Notes: generated by a model from the sequence alone, not told the origin. A stretch of DNA of 64,000 bases from Paenibacillus camerounensis (GCF_000723885.1 NZ_CCDG010000008.1:62001-126000), one strand, 5' to 3'; shown: positions 26,358 through 36,359, counted from the first letter of the stretch. Numbers and translations: made by a program.

Positions 26358-26385
26358 CCCGCATCAGCTGAGTGGCTGATGCGGG
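26358..26385 (+). other. Intercistronic hairpin without a T-run
   Basis: CCCGCATCAGC pairs perfectly with GCTGATGCGGG across a six-base loop. The following TATCCT is not a run of Ts. It may stabilise or process the long transcript between the second and third giant genes, or act as a weak terminator. Confidence 0.6.
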
Positions 26386-26426
26386 TATCCTACTGTACAG
26401 CATTTCATACTAGTTAAGGTGGTGTC

Positions 26427-29400
26427 ATGATGGCAATAAAGCAAAAATCAATCCTTGGGTTGGCGGTTGCACTGATAGTTCTGACTATCGCAGCGGTTGC
26501 AGGTGGCCTGATGGTCAAAGCCGACGGGCAGACCTGGTCGGGTGCAGCGGATACGTCATGGTACAACCCGGTTTATACAACTTTTAAGATTGATACCGAA
26601 GCCAAGCTGGCCGGGGTGGCAAAGCTCGTCAATGAGGATGTTGACGCAGACGGCGGCAAGGTAAACGGGCTTAGCGGTAAAATCCTTGAAATAGACCGCG
26701 ACATGAATCTCGGTGCTTATCTTTGGGTACCGATCGGTAACGGCGAATATCCGTTCCGCGGAACACTGATTTCCAAAGACGGATCTATCCTTACTATTTC
26801 TGAAATGAAGCTGCCGTCAGGCTTGTCTTATCAAGGTCTTGTCGGCAATATGATAAACGGTACCGTAGGGGGATTTATATTCTCTGATAACGGCTCAATC
26901 AGCGTGACCAGCGTGACCTACGATGTGTATGCAGGGGCTGCAGTCGGTAAAATGACCGGTTCCAGCATTGTGTACGACATTACGAACAACATCAAGATTG
27001 CAACAGACAGTGCACCTTACCACACATATGCCGGCGGGATCGTCGGGATGGGTGAAGGCTCCATTGCCAGCTCGTTCAACAATGCTTCTATCACAGCTAA
27101 CGGTACAGCCGCTATCGGCGGTATTGCAGGCTATGCGGATGCCGGAGGCTTGAAGCTGAAGAAGGTTTCAAACACCGGTGCTGTGCTTGCTAACGGACAG
27201 GGCGGCGACTCCATCTATGCCGGGGGTATCGCGGGCCATACTATAGGCTCCGTAACGATGAATGATGAAGACACGATCATCAGTAACAGTGGTCCGGTTA
27301 CTGTAAACGGAGGCTCCACTGTATATGCGGGCGGTATTCTCGGGCAAATCGATAATACAGCAGTATTCTCTGATTCGACGAATAACAGCGGTGCTGTCAG
27401 CATCAATGCTCCGTCAGCAACAGGCACGTATGCGGGAGGCCTTTTCGGTGCAGTAGGTACTGTAACAGTTCCCGATATCAGTATTGTGTTTGTGAATACG
27501 GCACCAGTAACCAATAACGGCGGAACAAATGTGCATACAGGCGGGATTGCCGGTTATGCAGGCAGCACGGTTACCTGGACCAAAGAGTATAACAATGCTA
27601 CAAATGTAACAGCTACAGGCTCACAAAATATCTACACAGGCGGATTAATCGGTTACGCCCAGAAGGGGATTGTTCTTAACAATCCGGCAGTGAATGCTTA
27701 CCTGAATACCGCACACATTCAGGCTAGCGGAGGAAGCGTCATTTACACCGGCGGTATTGCCGGGTATGATGCAGGCGGAAGCATTGTCAACGCCTCCTTT
27801 ACTGGTGCGATTGATGCCGTAGGCTCGGCAGATGTGTATACCGGCGGTATTGCCGGGTATGAAATCGGCGGAAGCATCCTGTCCTCGCAGGCAGGCAATG
27901 CAGCCATTATTCCAACCATTACCTCTGACGGAACAATCGGCGGTATCGCCGGTTATCTGGACGGTACCATTAACAATGCAGCTGTGAAAAACATCCGTCT
28001 GAAAGCAACATTAGAGGGCGGTGTAATCGGCGGTATCGCCGGTAATGCGCAAGGAACAATCAACGGCGCTTATGCCGGGGATGCCAACAGTGCAGATTAC
28101 AACAGCCTGACCATCGAGGCAGCGGTGAAGAACCCTGCTGCGGGTGCAGATAATGTTACTGCCGGAGGACTTGTCGGTATGAATGACAAAGCTCTTACTC
28201 TGACTAACAGCCAGGCTGCCAGAGTGGGACTGATCACTGAAAGCGGAAGAAGCGGCTACACACTCGGTACAGTAGCTGGTAACCTGAACACGCTGGCGGT
28301 GATCGGTACAACGGAAGCACCGGTTGTGGCGAAGGACTTTGTCATTGAAATGAACGCGGACAACGGAATTGTCGGCGGTGCTATCGGTGTCAACCGGACT
28401 TCCGCGCTTCATCTGCATTCCGAGCGGATTGAGATTAAGGCTAAGGGTGCATCCGCCCATGCCGGCGGTATTTTTGGAGAGAACCATGGTGCAGCACCCT
28501 ATGTGCTGGCCGAGAACATCATCCTCAGCTCTGAAGGCGCAGATGCGCTGCTGGGCGGGGTTGCCGGCTTGAATACAGGCTCTCTTACAGATGCAACAGC
28601 TAATGCCGTAAGCATCACAGCAGGCGGGATCCGCACCGAAGCCGGCGGTATTGCCGGACGTTCGGCAGGTGCGGATGCAGTTACTAACCGCTCCAGCATC
28701 AACGCTCCGGTATTTCATGCCGGCGAGCTGGCAGTAGTTACCGTTAACGGTACAGATGTCAAAGCCGGCGGACTTGTCGGTTACGCCCAGGCTACGGATA
28801 TTGTTAATCCAGTCGTTGCAGCAACAGCGCCGGATTATGTCAATATTTCGGTTAAAGGAACAGGGGCAAGAGTCGGAGGTCTGGCAGGTGCACTGGAGAA
28901 CAGTACACTAAGCGGAGACACAACGACTGTCAACCTGGAGAACCTGCTTATTAATACTACTAAAGATGCGGCAAACGGCTATACCGGCGGACTTGTCGGC
29001 TATAATGACAAATCCAGACTGGAGCGCCTGGTCGGAAAGACACTTAACCTGACGATCAACGGTGCTAACGCCAAAACAGCGGGGATTGCCGCCTACAACC
29101 TGGGTACCAATTCAGCAGTTATCACTAACAGCTATTTAACAGGACTCAGCTTGAAGGTAAATGCAACAGCGGCCAATTCTACCATCGGTGGAATTGTCGG
29201 ACTCAACGATGCCCGTCCCGGTGATCCGGTGATGAACCCGGGATCGGCAGTGAGTACGATTCAGAACACGCGCACACTGGGCAGCATCGCGGCAACGGCA
29301 CCTTCCTCCATTCTTGGGGGGATGGTCGGCGAGAACCGCAGCCTGATTGCCAATAACAGCATTACGGATAAAATTTCGGTATCCTCCAAGGGCAATAACG

Positions 29401-32400
29401 TAACCTTTGGCGGCTTGGCCGGACTCAACACCGAAAAGGGTACGCTGTACTACACCTATTCAAACGCCAATCTTACCATTGAAGGCGCAGGCACTCTGGC
29501 CGGAGGTCTGGTAGGCGAGAATACCGGAGCAGTTAAAGGCTCTTACATCGATATCGATTTGAACGGTAAAGCGACCGGTACAGCAGGCCAATCCGTATTC
29601 CTTGGCGGACTGATCGGCCGCAACAGCGCTGGTACTGTAGAGCAGTCTTACACTGCCTCCAGAGTTACTGCCGGCGGAGTTTACACGAACGTAGGCGGAC
29701 TGATCGGCGAGCTTACCGGAGGTACAGTCAAGAACTCATATGTAGCTAAAAGCGTGGCAGCAACAGGTGATCATTCCTATGTAGGCGGCTTTATCGGCAG
29801 AATAAAAGACGGTAAAGTTTCTAATGCCTACTCTGCGGCTGAGGTTTCGGCCACTAACGGCGCATACGCCGGCGGCTTTGCCGGACGTTATGACAATGCC
29901 AGCAAAGAGCTTTTATACAAAACCTACTATATTAAAGATGAATCGCTCAACATCAACAAGGATCTGCCGGACTTTGCAGAAGGCAACCACCGCTGGTTGA
30001 ACGTGCACGTACGGCTGACTACCATTCTTTCAGCGACGCTGAAAGACAGAACGGTGTTCCCTGAATTGTCCGGCTGGGATTTCGCCGGTGCATGGAAATA
30101 CGGCTCACTGAATGCAGATTACAAATATCCTGAAGTGAACCGTGAGGCCAATACGGGCGGCGATCTCGGCAATGACGTCAATGCCAATATCAACTGGTAC
30201 ATGAAGGATAAGGACGCTATCGTATTCCAGATTACTACCGAGGCTGAGCTTGCGGGTCTTGCGTCCATTGTCAACGGCACTATCGCCGGTGTGGACAAAT
30301 TCAATTTTGCAGGCAGAACAATTACAATCACGAACCCGGTTCACATTCAGTCCAAGCAATGGGTTCCGATCGGCGATAAGGAAGAGAATGCTTTTGAGGG
30401 CACATTCAACGGCGGTAACCATTTGATTGACGGTCTGACCTTGCAGCCGGTCTTCACCTACTCCGGATTGTTCGGAATCATTGGGGAAGCTGGAGCAGTA
30501 TCTGCCGTTAATCTTGAGCCTTTGACTGTCTCGGGTATCCAGTTCACCGGCGCTCTGGCCGGCCTTAACCTGGGTACGGTATCCGACGTAAATCTGAAGC
30601 TGCTGAACGGTATCAAAATCAGCGGCGGAACGGTTGGAGCTGTAATCGGCAAGAATACAGGTAATGTTACCGGATTGCACCTGACTCTTGACGGCGGAAG
30701 CCGGATCGAGACTGTATACAGCGGCGGCATTGCCGGCGGCATTATCGGTGATAACACATCCGATCTGACCGCGGCAACCTACTCCGTCAATGCCATCGAC
30801 GGCAGCATCGGCAGCTCTGCGGATCAGGCTGTAGTCGGGGGTGTAATCGGTGTTCAGTCCGGCGATGTCAGCGGGCTGACAACTGAAGTAACCAGCAAGC
30901 TCCGCATTAGTGCTTCTGGAATGAACAGCATAGCTGGCGGTGTTATCGGTACATTTACCGCAGGCACAGCAAGCGGACTGGAAGTAAGCTTTACAGACGG
31001 AATAATTGAAGCCTCCGGGCTTGACTCCATCCTGGGCGGTGTTGCCGGACAAGCGGCAGCGGGTACAGTGCTCAAGGATATTACAATTAACGGAACCGGA
31101 AACGGTGTACAGCTGTCCGGTAATGGTACCGTTGGTGCAGCGGTTGGTTATAAGGAAGGCACACTTGGCGGCATGAAGCTTAAATCCATTGCTTCACTCA
31201 GCAGTACCTTTGATATTGATCATGTGACCGTAGATAAAGTAACACTTGCCTCAGCAGCAGATTCTCTGCAGGCTGTAATCGGCGGTATTGCCGGACGCAT
31301 AGTGAATGCTGCTGTGAATAACAGCTCATTTGCAGGTACGATTCAAGCTCCGGGTGAATCGGTAATTGCCGGAGGAATCACCGGACAATCCGACAGCTCC
31401 ATTCTTTACAGTGTCGATGCTGCACCGGTAATTACAGTGACAGCCAAGACAGGTGAAGCTGAAGCGGGCGGTATTGCCGGAGCTATCTCCAGCAGTAACA
31501 GAGATGAAGGATTTGATTTCGGTAAGGCGTATCCGTTATACAACGGAATCTATCTTGCCAATGTTCATAACGGTACTGTAACAGTTGCCGGAACAGACCA
31601 TGTGATGGATCTGTATGCAGGCGGTGTGGCCGGCCGTAATAATAATGCTTCGATTTACCGTTCCAGCTCGTCAGCAGACCTTAATGTCCATGGCGGTAAA
31701 ACAGTAAATCTTGGCGGTATCGCAGGCTACAGCAACGGTATTATTGTGGACGCCTACGCTGCCAACAGCCTGAAGGCTGATGACAGCAGTGTCTATAATG
31801 TCGGCGGTATCGTTGGTCAGGGAGCTGACGGCGAGATTCATTACAGTGAAGCAGCAGCACCTGCCGGACAGGCAATTACGGTAGGAACTGCCCTGACGCT
31901 GGATAACTCGCTGCCTGCTACCCGTACAGGCGGAATTGTGGGTATGGGTGATCATATTGTGATTACTTACTCCCATGCGGACATTTCGGTAAATATCAAT
32001 GATACCAATAAAGACAACACCATTTACGCAGGCGGCTTCGCCGGTCTGCTCGGTGATACCGATGTGCGCGAAGGACAGATTTCACACTCCTATGCCACAG
32101 GCGCGCTGAATGTCAGCGGAAGACTGGGTTCTTATGTCGGCGGCTTCGCCGGTTCAGTTGACCACTACAGCATCAGCAGTTCCTATGCATCCGGTGATGT
32201 GGCGAACACTGCACTTGATACACGCACTGGCGGTTTTGCCGCAGCTGTAGAAAGAAACGCCGGCATCAGCAGCTCTTACGCGCTGCAGGCGAAGCTTTCC
32301 ACGACAGGAATTAAATCGGCAACCCGTTCCTTCACAGGCGGCTTTGCCGGATACAATGACGGTACCCTTAGCAATGTTTACGCAGACGTACCGGCCATTA

Positions 32401-35114
32401 CTGCCAGCGCACCGGGAGCTGATTTCCAGCAGGGCGCACTGGTCGGCTACAATTTCCGTGACGGCAAAGTTAATGGCTCCAGCTATGTAGGCACTCTTCC
32501 GGCAGTAGGAAAAAATGCCGGCGCTGCAGTAAATGCTGCTGAACTGGCACCGGCATCAGCACTTGATCCGCTTGCATCCGGAGCCTGGAACATGGATCAT
32601 GATACTTCGTTCATGGATAATGCCGCAGAGGGTGTAATATCACTGAACTCTGCGGAGCAATTAACCGGAGCAGTCCTGCTCTATAATGAGACCGGGTTGG
32701 ATTATTATGTTCTTTACAACAGATCGGCTACCGAAAAACCGGTCTACCATACCCTCAATCTCGCTGCCGACGTTAATCTGGAAGGTAAGCCGTGGGTTCC
32801 GTTCCATAGCTTTGAAGGAATATTCGATGGTCAAGGCCATACAGTATCCGGTCTTGTATTGGATTCCGCAGAGCAATCCTATATTGGATTTGTAACTGAG
32901 AATCTCGGCACCATTACTAATGTTAGCTTTGAAGGTGTTAAAGCTTCAGGTAAAAATGTCGGAGCTGCTGCCGGAATAAACCGCAGCAACGGAACAATTT
33001 CAGGTGTTACCATCAGCGGTACACTGCAGGGGACTGAAGCTGCAGGCAGTGCAGCAGCCGTCAACGAAGGAACAATCAGCAAGGTTAATGCTGTAGACCT
33101 GACGTTGTCCGGTGCCGGACGTATCGGCGGAATTACCGGTGTGAACGCCGGTTCAATCTCGGCTTCCAGCTCCGGTGCAAGCATTAACGGAACTGGACAG
33201 GCGGCCGGAGGCATCACAGGCCAGAACGCACCGGCAGGTATTATCACTGATTCCATGTCATATGCAGATGTTAACGCAGCTGCAGCTGAAGCAGTTGCCG
33301 GCGGTATTGCCGGAACCAACAGCGGCAGCATCAGTAACAGTTATTCTGCAGGAAGAATTTCTGCAGAGGGTACTCAGAAAGCATGGAGCGGCGGTATTGC
33401 CGGATATGCTGCAGACGGAGCAATTGCGGCTTCCCTGAATACCGGCGAGATTAGAGCAGCAGTGAACGGTGTGCTTACACCTGGTGCTGCATTCTTCGGC
33501 GGTATTGCCGGACAGAAGGCGGACGAAGCCACTATCAGCGGCTCTGTGTTTAATACACAGATGCTGAAGGTGAATATTGCTTACTCTGATGCTGAAGGCA
33601 GAGCAGTAACACGCCCTTCTAATGTATCCGGGCTCAAAGCGGCCGAGCTGGTTAACGGGACACTTCCTGCCGGCCTTACAGCCGGATCTTGGACAGCGCA
33701 TAACGGATACTATCCTGGACTCACAGCTTTTGAGGGGACGAAGGAAGGAATGCTCAGCACAGCCGCAGTTGTTCTGAGCCCGCAGGATCTGGTCAACCGG
33801 ATAGCATCCGGCTTTGCGCTGAAAGGTGCAGAAGGGGTTAACTGGAGTGCTGATCCGGCAGCAGTTGTTCTGAACGGAACGACTGGAACACTGAGAGACG
33901 GAGCCGGAACCAAACTTACGGTGTCCGCTCAAGGGCTGAGCAGAAGCGTAATGATCAACGAGCCGGCAGTGAAATATCCGGCAACAGCAGCGGCACCTGA
34001 GCTGCGCTCAGATGCCAAGGACAATATCATTACAACGGAGACTTCGGTTGTCCTTGGAACAGATGAGCCGGGCGGCAGCATCTATTACACTTTGGATGGC
34101 AGCACGCCTAATGAAACATCCTTGCTGTACACTGCACCGATTGTGCTGAAGACAGCCACAACAGTTAAGGCTGTTACAATTGTTACAGGCAAAGAGTACA
34201 GCAAGGTATGGACAGAAACATGGACGCTTCCTAGCGGTGGAAGCGGCGGAGGCGGGGGCGGGTTCTTCGTGCCTCCTGTCAAAGAACCGGCAATTACAGC
34301 GGTCACCAGCAACGCAAGCATCAACAGTGACAGCGAGGCGCCGGTGAAGGTTGCCAAGAACAGCAAGCTGAAGCTGACTGCTCCTGAAGGGCAGGTCATC
34401 TACTACACGCTGGACGGCAGTACACCGACGGTGAACAGCACGAAGTACACCGGAGAGCTTCTGATTACCGGAAATATGACCATCAAAATGATTACCGATC
34501 AGGATGATACGGTCATCACTATCGAGTATGCGGTTGAGAACGCGAAGTACAATCTGAAGAGCGCTGCAAATGAGGTTAAGTACATGACCGGTTATACGGA
34601 CGGTACGTTCAAACCAAGCGCAGCGATTACAAGATATGAACTGATCGCATCCCTTGCCCCGCTGCTTGATATGGAGAATGTAAATGTAGGCAATCTCTTT
34701 ACTGATGTGACAGCAGAGTATGACAAGCTGACTGGATTCTTTGCTTCAGCTGGCATTATCCAGGGTTACCCTGACGGCGGGTTCGGCGGAACCAAAGGTT
34801 TGACCAGAGCCGAGTTCGCGAAGATCATGACCACTGTGCTGAATCTGGATGTTACAAATGCCGGATTGACGAAGCAGTCCGATCTGAAGGGCCACTGGTC
34901 AGAGCAGTATGTGAATGCTTTATCCAAGGCCGGGTATGTACAGGGATTCCCTGACGGAACCTTCAAGCCGAATGCTTCGATTACACGTGCAGAAGCTGTT
35001 GTTATGATCAACCGGATTGTCGGCACCAAAAAGCTGACGGTAACGGCTGTGAAATATAACGATCTGCCGGCATCGCACTGGGCGTTCAAAGATATCATGT
35101 CAGCAGTGCAATAA
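26427..35114 (+). CDS. Giant GLUG-repeat surface protein with chitobiase-like and SLH domains (about 2895 aa)
   Basis: A signal peptide or anchor covers residues 1-32. Most of the protein is dozens of GLUG-type repeats (GGIAGYA, GGLVGYN, AGGVAGRN), expected to form long beta-helical stalks. Three larger modules open with a W-x-P-(I/F) and F-x-G-T/I-F pattern near residues 60, 1255 and 2055, suggesting triplication. Two chitobiase C-terminal-like domains (YYTLDGSTP at about 2555 and 2650) flank a glycine-rich linker. The SLH region starts at about 2712 (GYTDGTFKPSAAITRYE, GYPDGGFGGTKGLTRAE, GFPDGTFKPNASITRAE). The C-terminus stops at ASHWAFKDIMSAVQ, within what would open another SLH unit, so the repeats are circularly permuted rather than lost. 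Probably a wall-anchored adhesin or scaffold. Confidence 0.88.
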   Translation: MMAIKQKSILGLAVALIVLTIAAVAGGLMVKADGQTWSGAADTSWYNPVYTTFKIDTEAKLAGVAKLVNEDVDADGGKVNGLSGKILEIDRDMNLGAYLWVPIGNGEYPFRGTLISKDGSILTISEMKLPSGLSYQGLVGNMINGTVGGFIFSDNGSISVTSVTYDVYAGAAVGKMTGSSIVYDITNNIKIATDSAPYHTYAGGIVGMGEGSIASSFNNASITANGTAAIGGIAGYADAGGLKLKKVSNTGAVLANGQGGDSIYAGGIAGHTIGSVTMNDEDTIISNSGPVTVNGGSTVYAGGILGQIDNTAVFSDSTNNSGAVSINAPSATGTYAGGLFGAVGTVTVPDISIVFVNTAPVTNNGGTNVHTGGIAGYAGSTVTWTKEYNNATNVTATGSQNIYTGGLIGYAQKGIVLNNPAVNAYLNTAHIQASGGSVIYTGGIAGYDAGGSIVNASFTGAIDAVGSADVYTGGIAGYEIGGSILSSQAGNAAIIPTITSDGTIGGIAGYLDGTINNAAVKNIRLKATLEGGVIGGIAGNAQGTINGAYAGDANSADYNSLTIEAAVKNPAAGADNVTAGGLVGMNDKALTLTNSQAARVGLITESGRSGYTLGTVAGNLNTLAVIGTTEAPVVAKDFVIEMNADNGIVGGAIGVNRTSALHLHSERIEIKAKGASAHAGGIFGENHGAAPYVLAENIILSSEGADALLGGVAGLNTGSLTDATANAVSITAGGIRTEAGGIAGRSAGADAVTNRSSINAPVFHAGELAVVTVNGTDVKAGGLVGYAQATDIVNPVVAATAPDYVNISVKGTGARVGGLAGALENSTLSGDTTTVNLENLLINTTKDAANGYTGGLVGYNDKSRLERLVGKTLNLTINGANAKTAGIAAYNLGTNSAVITNSYLTGLSLKVNATAANSTIGGIVGLNDARPGDPVMNPGSAVSTIQNTRTLGSIAATAPSSILGGMVGENRSLIANNSITDKISVSSKGNNVTFGGLAGLNTEKGTLYYTYSNANLTIEGAGTLAGGLVGENTGAVKGSYIDIDLNGKATGTAGQSVFLGGLIGRNSAGTVEQSYTASRVTAGGVYTNVGGLIGELTGGTVKNSYVAKSVAATGDHSYVGGFIGRIKDGKVSNAYSAAEVSATNGAYAGGFAGRYDNASKELLYKTYYIKDESLNINKDLPDFAEGNHRWLNVHVRLTTILSATLKDRTVFPELSGWDFAGAWKYGSLNADYKYPEVNREANTGGDLGNDVNANINWYMKDKDAIVFQITTEAELAGLASIVNGTIAGVDKFNFAGRTITITNPVHIQSKQWVPIGDKEENAFEGTFNGGNHLIDGLTLQPVFTYSGLFGIIGEAGAVSAVNLEPLTVSGIQFTGALAGLNLGTVSDVNLKLLNGIKISGGTVGAVIGKNTGNVTGLHLTLDGGSRIETVYSGGIAGGIIGDNTSDLTAATYSVNAIDGSIGSSADQAVVGGVIGVQSGDVSGLTTEVTSKLRISASGMNSIAGGVIGTFTAGTASGLEVSFTDGIIEASGLDSILGGVAGQAAAGTVLKDITINGTGNGVQLSGNGTVGAAVGYKEGTLGGMKLKSIASLSSTFDIDHVTVDKVTLASAADSLQAVIGGIAGRIVNAAVNNSSFAGTIQAPGESVIAGGITGQSDSSILYSVDAAPVITVTAKTGEAEAGGIAGAISSSNRDEGFDFGKAYPLYNGIYLANVHNGTVTVAGTDHVMDLYAGGVAGRNNNASIYRSSSSADLNVHGGKTVNLGGIAGYSNGIIVDAYAANSLKADDSSVYNVGGIVGQGADGEIHYSEAAAPAGQAITVGTALTLDNSLPATRTGGIVGMGDHIVITYSHADISVNINDTNKDNTIYAGGFAGLLGDTDVREGQISHSYATGALNVSGRLGSYVGGFAGSVDHYSISSSYASGDVANTALDTRTGGFAAAVERNAGISSSYALQAKLSTTGIKSATRSFTGGFAGYNDGTLSNVYADVPAITASAPGADFQQGALVGYNFRDGKVNGSSYVGTLPAVGKNAGAAVNAAELAPASALDPLASGAWNMDHDTSFMDNAAEGVISLNSAEQLTGAVLLYNETGLDYYVLYNRSATEKPVYHTLNLAADVNLEGKPWVPFHSFEGIFDGQGHTVSGLVLDSAEQSYIGFVTENLGTITNVSFEGVKASGKNVGAAAGINRSNGTISGVTISGTLQGTEAAGSAAAVNEGTISKVNAVDLTLSGAGRIGGITGVNAGSISASSSGASINGTGQAAGGITGQNAPAGIITDSMSYADVNAAAAEAVAGGIAGTNSGSISNSYSAGRISAEGTQKAWSGGIAGYAADGAIAASLNTGEIRAAVNGVLTPGAAFFGGIAGQKADEATISGSVFNTQMLKVNIAYSDAEGRAVTRPSNVSGLKAAELVNGTLPAGLTAGSWTAHNGYYPGLTAFEGTKEGMLSTAAVVLSPQDLVNRIASGFALKGAEGVNWSADPAAVVLNGTTGTLRDGAGTKLTVSAQGLSRSVMINEPAVKYPATAAAPELRSDAKDNIITTETSVVLGTDEPGGSIYYTLDGSTPNETSLLYTAPIVLKTATTVKAVTIVTGKEYSKVWTETWTLPSGGSGGGGGGFFVPPVKEPAITAVTSNASINSDSEAPVKVAKNSKLKLTAPEGQVIYYTLDGSTPTVNSTKYTGELLITGNMTIKMITDQDDTVITIEYAVENAKYNLKSAANEVKYMTGYTDGTFKPSAAITRYELIASLAPLLDMENVNVGNLFTDVTAEYDKLTGFFASAGIIQGYPDGGFGGTKGLTRAEFAKIMTTVLNLDVTNAGLTKQSDLKGHWSEQYVNALSKAGYVQGFPDGTFKPNASITRAEAVVMINRIVGTKKLTVTAVKYNDLPASHWAFKDIMSAVQ

Positions 35115-35136
35115 ACGAAAAAGGAATGAGTAGCGG

Positions 35137-35826
35137 ATGAAAAAACAGCTGGCTTATCTGTGCATCATAGTATCCCTGCTGTCCGCAGCCCTCTTCTACA
35201 ACGGCACAACCAGTGCCGATACGCAGGTCGTCAACAATGCCGAACAGACCTATCAGCTTGCTGAAAAAGCGATGTTCTACCTTCGGGTGCTGAAAAGTGA
35301 CGGGACGGCAAGTGCCACGGGTACGGGAGTAATCCTGTCCCCCGGCGGCACGGCGGTAACCGCGTACCATGTTGTAAAAGGTGCTGACCGGATGGAAGGT
35401 GTAATGGCAGACGGGACTGTGATCAGTCCGATCAAAGTTACGAAATACGATGAGCTGAAGGATGTAGCAGTGCTTGAGCTGCCTGCGCCCGCCGCGATGA
35501 AGATGAAGAACAATGTCTATGCTTATCTTCAGGTGCGCAAAGATGCGGTAGAGCATGGCGAGGCTGTATTCGCACTGGGGTATCCTTTAAAAAATACGAA
35601 TATTATCACCGAAGGCATCGTCAACACGCCTGCAGCAGAGATTAACGGCCGCAGCAGAATTCTGACCTCGGCACAGGTAGCAAGCGGAATGTCCGGGGGG
35701 CCGCTGATGGATGCACACGGCCAGCTGGCCGGTGTGATCTCGGGCTCTTTGCGGACGATGAACAATATTCATCTGATCGTTAACAATGATGATGTCCGCA
35801 GCCTGCTGCCGCCGGTACTGAAATAA
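35137..35826 (+). CDS. Exported trypsin-like (HtrA-type) serine protease without PDZ domain
   Basis: 229 residues: a signal peptide or membrane anchor at about 4-27, then a chymotrypsin-fold protease. The triad is His78 (in TAYHVV), Asp109 (in ELKDVAVLEL) and Ser186 (in SGMSGGPLMD). The serine motif has Met where GNSGGPL is usual. The GTGVILSPGGTAVTAYHVV block is typical of HtrA/DegP. No PDZ domain follows, so regulation by peptide binding is not expected. It begins 22 bases after the last giant surface gene and ends at a terminator. The position suggests it matures, trims or quality-controls the giant surface proteins outside the membrane; that role is inferred. Confidence 0.85.
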   Translation: MKKQLAYLCIIVSLLSAALFYNGTTSADTQVVNNAEQTYQLAEKAMFYLRVLKSDGTASATGTGVILSPGGTAVTAYHVVKGADRMEGVMADGTVISPIKVTKYDELKDVAVLELPAPAAMKMKNNVYAYLQVRKDAVEHGEAVFALGYPLKNTNIITEGIVNTPAAEINGRSRILTSAQVASGMSGGPLMDAHGQLAGVISGSLRTMNNIHLIVNNDDVRSLLPPVLK

Positions 35827-35873
35827 GGTGCCTGCCAGGGCAGAAGGATAAACAGGTCTTATTACAAATGATG

Positions 35874-35920
35874 GCTGTCCCAAGGCGTCTGATTTTAGGC
35901 GTGCAGGACAGCTTTTTTTT
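35874..35920 (+). terminator. Terminator ending the surface-protein cluster
   Basis: GCTGTCC pairs with GGACAGC, with a second GGCGT-centred inner stem, followed by eight Ts. Confidence 0.85.
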
Positions 35921-35954
35921 AAAAAACAACTTCCTGAAGAAAGGCGGGAGAGGC

Positions 35955-36317
35955 ATGATTAGAGCGTTTTTGCTGGATGTGAATCAGAAGGATCTCTACA
36001 AGCTGGATGCGATGCTGCACAGGTCAGGAAAAGTCGCTGTGATCGGAAAGTCTTCTCATCCGCAGAGTGCTCTGGAGCAGATGACCCTGCTTCAGCCGGA
36101 TGTGCTGTTTCTGGATCTTCAGCTTCAGGGCCTGCAGGGAGTTCTTGTCGCCGAACAGATCAAGCAGCTGCTGCCGGCGATCCAGATTGTAGTCACCACG
36201 GAGAGTAAACAGCATGCGTTATGGGCATTTGACCAGGCGATTGTTGATTATCTGTTAAAGCCGTTTGAAGAGGACAGGCTGGTCCAATCCCTGGAACGGC
36301 TGCGTAAAGGCAGCTGA
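35955..36317 (+). CDS. Stand-alone response-regulator receiver domain protein
   Basis: A 120-residue CheY-like domain and nothing more. Asp54 in VLFLDLQLQG is the phospho-acceptor, Thr81/82 the switch residue and Lys102 in YLLKPFEED the conserved lysine; the acidic patch is reduced to Asp8. The sequence resembles the receiver half of LytTR-type regulators, but no output domain follows before the stop, and the next gene is unrelated. It may signal by protein contact or be a shortened regulator. The frame is open upstream to 35868, but that region holds a terminator; ATG 35955 has GGGAG in front and begins the fold. Confidence 0.82.
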   Translation: MIRAFLLDVNQKDLYKLDAMLHRSGKVAVIGKSSHPQSALEQMTLLQPDVLFLDLQLQGLQGVLVAEQIKQLLPAIQIVVTTESKQHALWAFDQAIVDYLLKPFEEDRLVQSLERLRKGS

Positions 36318-36350
36318 TTGCAGTAAAGGATGCCGGATGGACTCCCCCTG

Positions 36351-36359
36351 TGATACAAT
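36351..36359 (+). promoter_or_regulatory. Extended -10 promoter of the MalY-type gene
   Basis: TGATACAAT, 35 bases before the start, in the same 13-base context as the dgk promoter. No clear -35. Confidence 0.5.

Noticed and set aside
30105-31052. 315-codon minus-strand frame inside the GLUG-repeat gene
   Set aside because: Long antisense frames are expected opposite GC-periodic repeats; the product has no coherent fold.
26700-33500. Repeated DNA motifs suggesting a CRISPR or satellite array
   Set aside because: They are codons for GLUG repeats in one continuous frame with variable spacing, not identical repeats with unique spacers.
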